Source: Pseudomonas sp. B20(2017)
GTDB taxonomy: Bacteria; Pseudomonadota; Gammaproteobacteria; Pseudomonadales; Pseudomonadaceae
Direction of reading: 5' to 3'
Assembly (NCBI RefSeq): GCF_002113125.1
Contig: NZ_NEJP01000025.1
Location: forward strand, 1-64,000
Length of the DNA stretch: 64,000 nt
The notes beneath the pieces are model-generated. The model was not told where the DNA came from. It saw only the letters and a program-made list of their open reading frames with translations, and searched no databases. A program made the position numbers and the translations under genes. Numbering within the stretch: position 1 is the stretch's first letter; each line of letters opens with the position of its first letter. Of the stretch, positions 62,320 to 64,000 are shown one piece after another.

Positions 62320-64000
62320 GCTGCCGCGTCCTCACTCAGGCCGCTGTGGCGCAAGAGTGCGTCAATCGACGGCTCACGGCCACGGAAGTCGACGAACAGC
62401 ACCATCGGCTCCTGCGAGCCGCCGCGAGCCAGGATTGCTTCGCGGAAGGCGCGACCGGTGTCGGCATTCAGCACGCCGTCTTCTTCGAACTTCGAGAAGG
62501 CATCTGCCGACAGTACTTCCGCCCATTTGTAGCTGTAGTAACCCGCCGCGTAACCGCCGGCGAAGATATGCGCAAAGCTGTTCGGGAAGCGATTGTAGGC
62601 CGGAGGACGCATTACCGAGACTTCGTTGCGCACGCCTTCCAGCACTTGGGCGACGCTGCGGCCATCACCGTGGGTGGCGTGCAGTTCGAAGTCGAACAGC
62701 GAAAACTCCAGCTGACGCACCATCATCAGGCCGGACTGGAAGTTCTTCGCCGCGAGCATTTTTTCCAGCAGATCCTGCGGCAACGGCTCGCCGGTTTCGT
62801 AGTGGCCTGAAATCAGTGCGACGCCTTCCGGCTCCCAGCACCAGTTCTCCATGAACTGGCTCGGCAGCTCGACCGCGTCCCACGCCACGCCATTGATACC
62901 GGACACGCCGGCATGCTCGACGCGGGTCAGCAGGTGATGCAGGCCGTGGCCGAATTCGTGGAACAGGGTGGTCACTTCATCGTGGGTCAGCAGCGCAGGC
63001 TTGCCGCTGTCGGCCGGGGTGAAGTTGCACACCAGGTTGGCCACCGGGCTTTGCAGTACACCGTCGAGGGTGCGGCGACGGTCGCGCGCGCCATCCATCC
63101 AGGCACCGCCGCGCTTGTTGGCTCGGGCGTAGAGGTCGAAGAAGAAGCGGCCGACGTGCTGGCCGTTTTCCTTGATCTCAAACAGGCGAACGTCCGGGTG
63201 CCAGGTGTCGAAGCCTTTCAGTTCGGCGATTTCGATGCCGTACAGACGCTGAACGATGGCGAACAGGCCGCCCAGCACTTTGTCGATCGGGAAGTAGGCG
63301 CGCAGGGTTTCCTGGGCGACGCTGTAGCGTTGTTCACGGAGTTTTTCACCGTAGAAACCGCTGTCCCAGCTTTGCAGATCGGCGCAGCCCTGCTCGGCGG
63401 CGTAAGCCTTGAGCTGTTGCAGATCCTGGGCGGCAAACGGTTTGCTGCGCTTGGCCAGGTCGCGCAGGAAACTCAGCACCTGATCGCTGGATTCGGCCAT
63501 TTTGGTGGCCAGGCTCAGCTCGGAGAAACTGGAGAAACCGAGCAGTTTGGCCAGTTCCTGACGCAGGTCGAGGATTTCGCCCATCACCGGGCCATTGTCG
63601 TTCTGGCCGGCGTTCGGGCCTTGATCCGACGCACGGGTGCAGTAGGCGGCGTAGACTTCTTCACGCAGCGCACGATCCTGGGCGTAGGTCATCACCGCGT
63701 AGTAGCTCGGGAATTCCAGGGTGATCAGCCAGCCATCGAGGCCTTTGGCCTGTGCGGCGGCAGTCATTTGCGCCTTGGCCGAGTCGGTCAGGCCGGCGAG
63801 GGCGGCTTCGTCGGTCAGGTGCTTGGTCCAGGCCTGGGTGGCGTCGAGCAATTGGTTGGAAAAGCGGCTGCCCAGCTCGGATAGCCTGCTCTGCACTTCG
63901 GCGTAACGCTTCTGTTCGGCTTCCGGCAGGTCGATACCCGACAGGCGGAAATCGCGCAGGGCGTGTTCCAGGATAGTTTTCTGCGCCACGTCAAAACCGG
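62316..64000 (-). CDS. prlC: Oligopeptidase A PrlC, 5' end outside window
   Basis: At least 561 residues are visible. The reading frame continues to the window edge (GFDVAQKTILEHALRD), so the N-terminal part is missing rather than starting at the internal GTG. Zinc motif HEFGHGLHHLL followed by the Glu-containing WDAVELPSQFMENW; oligopeptidase A tail ending LSEDAAA. Degrades signal-peptide fragments and other short peptides in the cytoplasm. Confidence 0.94.
   Translation of the reverse strand, partial: GFDVAQKTILEHALRDFRLSGIDLPEAEQKRYAEVQSRLSELGSRFSNQLLDATQAWTKHLTDEAALAGLTDSAKAQMTAAAQAKGLDGWLITLEFPSYYAVMTYAQDRALREEVYAAYCTRASDQGPNAGQNDNGPVMGEILDLRQELAKLLGFSSFSELSLATKMAESSDQVLSFLRDLAKRSKPFAAQDLQQLKAYAAEQGCADLQSWDSGFYGEKLREQRYSVAQETLRAYFPIDKVLGGLFAIVQRLYGIEIAELKGFDTWHPDVRLFEIKENGQHVGRFFFDLYARANKRGGAWMDGARDRRRTLDGVLQSPVANLVCNFTPADSGKPALLTHDEVTTLFHEFGHGLHHLLTRVEHAGVSGINGVAWDAVELPSQFMENWCWEPEGVALISGHYETGEPLPQDLLEKMLAAKNFQSGLMMVRQLEFSLFDFELHATHGDGRSVAQVLEGVRNEVSVMRPPAYNRFPNSFAHIFAGGYAAGYYSYKWAEVLSADAFSKFEEDGVLNADTGRAFREAILARGGSQEPMVLFVDFRGREPSIDALLRHSGLSEDAAA

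Overview
The window is a contiguous, gene-dense, high-GC chromosomal segment from a fluorescent-group Pseudomonas (P. fluorescens/koreensis-like). The assignment rests on gene content and order (gltP, ivy, algB-kinB, ampDh2, dgcH, dsbA, cytochrome c4, engB, ersA, polA, thrB, znu/zur, katE, metNIQ, the aa3 oxidase cluster, SulP/carbonic anhydrase, an SOS-controlled radical SAM gene and prlC), on GTGGGAGC-type REP elements typical of this group, and on codon use. No tRNA, rRNA, insertion sequence, phage or CRISPR array was seen.

Layout. (1) 211-3174: an accessory type VI secretion cargo module: a PAAR spike-tip protein, an unrecognised effector-like protein whose base composition changes part-way through, and two tandem membrane-anchored paralogues that look like duplicated immunity genes, all stop/start coupled. 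(2) 3381-11267: a Na/Pi-type transporter, an M16 protease, a DUF5924-type membrane protein and a four-gene Mla-like lipid ABC transporter whose permease carries an N-terminal STAS domain. (3) 11382-14130: a SpmA-SpmB type fusion and the glutamate/aspartate symporter GltP. (4) 14828-24925: an envelope and signalling block: lysozyme inhibitor Ivy, a DUF1328 peptide, a small membrane protein, the alginate regulators AlgB/KinB, a CSS-EAL phosphodiesterase, the amidase AmpDh2, diguanylate cyclase DgcH and an EEP-family hydrolase. (5) 24940-32168: periplasmic redox proteins (DsbA, cytochromes c4 and c5), EngB, a region holding the ErsA small RNA with an AlgU-type promoter, PolA, a DUF2782 protein and homoserine kinase. 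(6) 32208-41045: zinc uptake and Zur, a lipoprotein, catalase HPII, and methionine uptake MetNIQ. (7) 41219-49808: the complete aa3 cytochrome c oxidase cluster with haem A synthesis (CtaA/CtaB) and assembly factors (SCO, SURF1, Cox11), with an RpoS-like promoter before coxB. (8) 50178-54510: a hypothetical protein, SulP transporter plus beta-carbonic anhydrase (probably a bicarbonate pair), and a radical SAM gene with a perfect LexA box. (9) 54740-64000: a small protein with an EF-hand-like loop, a three-subunit periplasmic gluconate-type dehydrogenase, a TpbA-like periplasmic phosphatase, and two M3 oligopeptidases flanking a YheV zinc-ribbon protein; the last (prlC) runs off the window.

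How the parts fit together. Much of the window concerns the envelope and its stress responses. AlgB/KinB, ErsA, Ivy, AmpDh2 and the c-di-GMP enzymes belong to alginate, biofilm and cell-wall control. The c-type cytochromes, gluconate-type dehydrogenase and aa3 oxidase form parts of a respiratory chain. The most novel-looking part is the PAAR/effector/double-immunity module at the left end. The most interesting non-coding structure lies in the engB-polA gap and upstream of algB.

Limits: all functional names come from reading translated sequence and from recalled family features and P. aeruginosa gene order. No database search or composition calculation was run.
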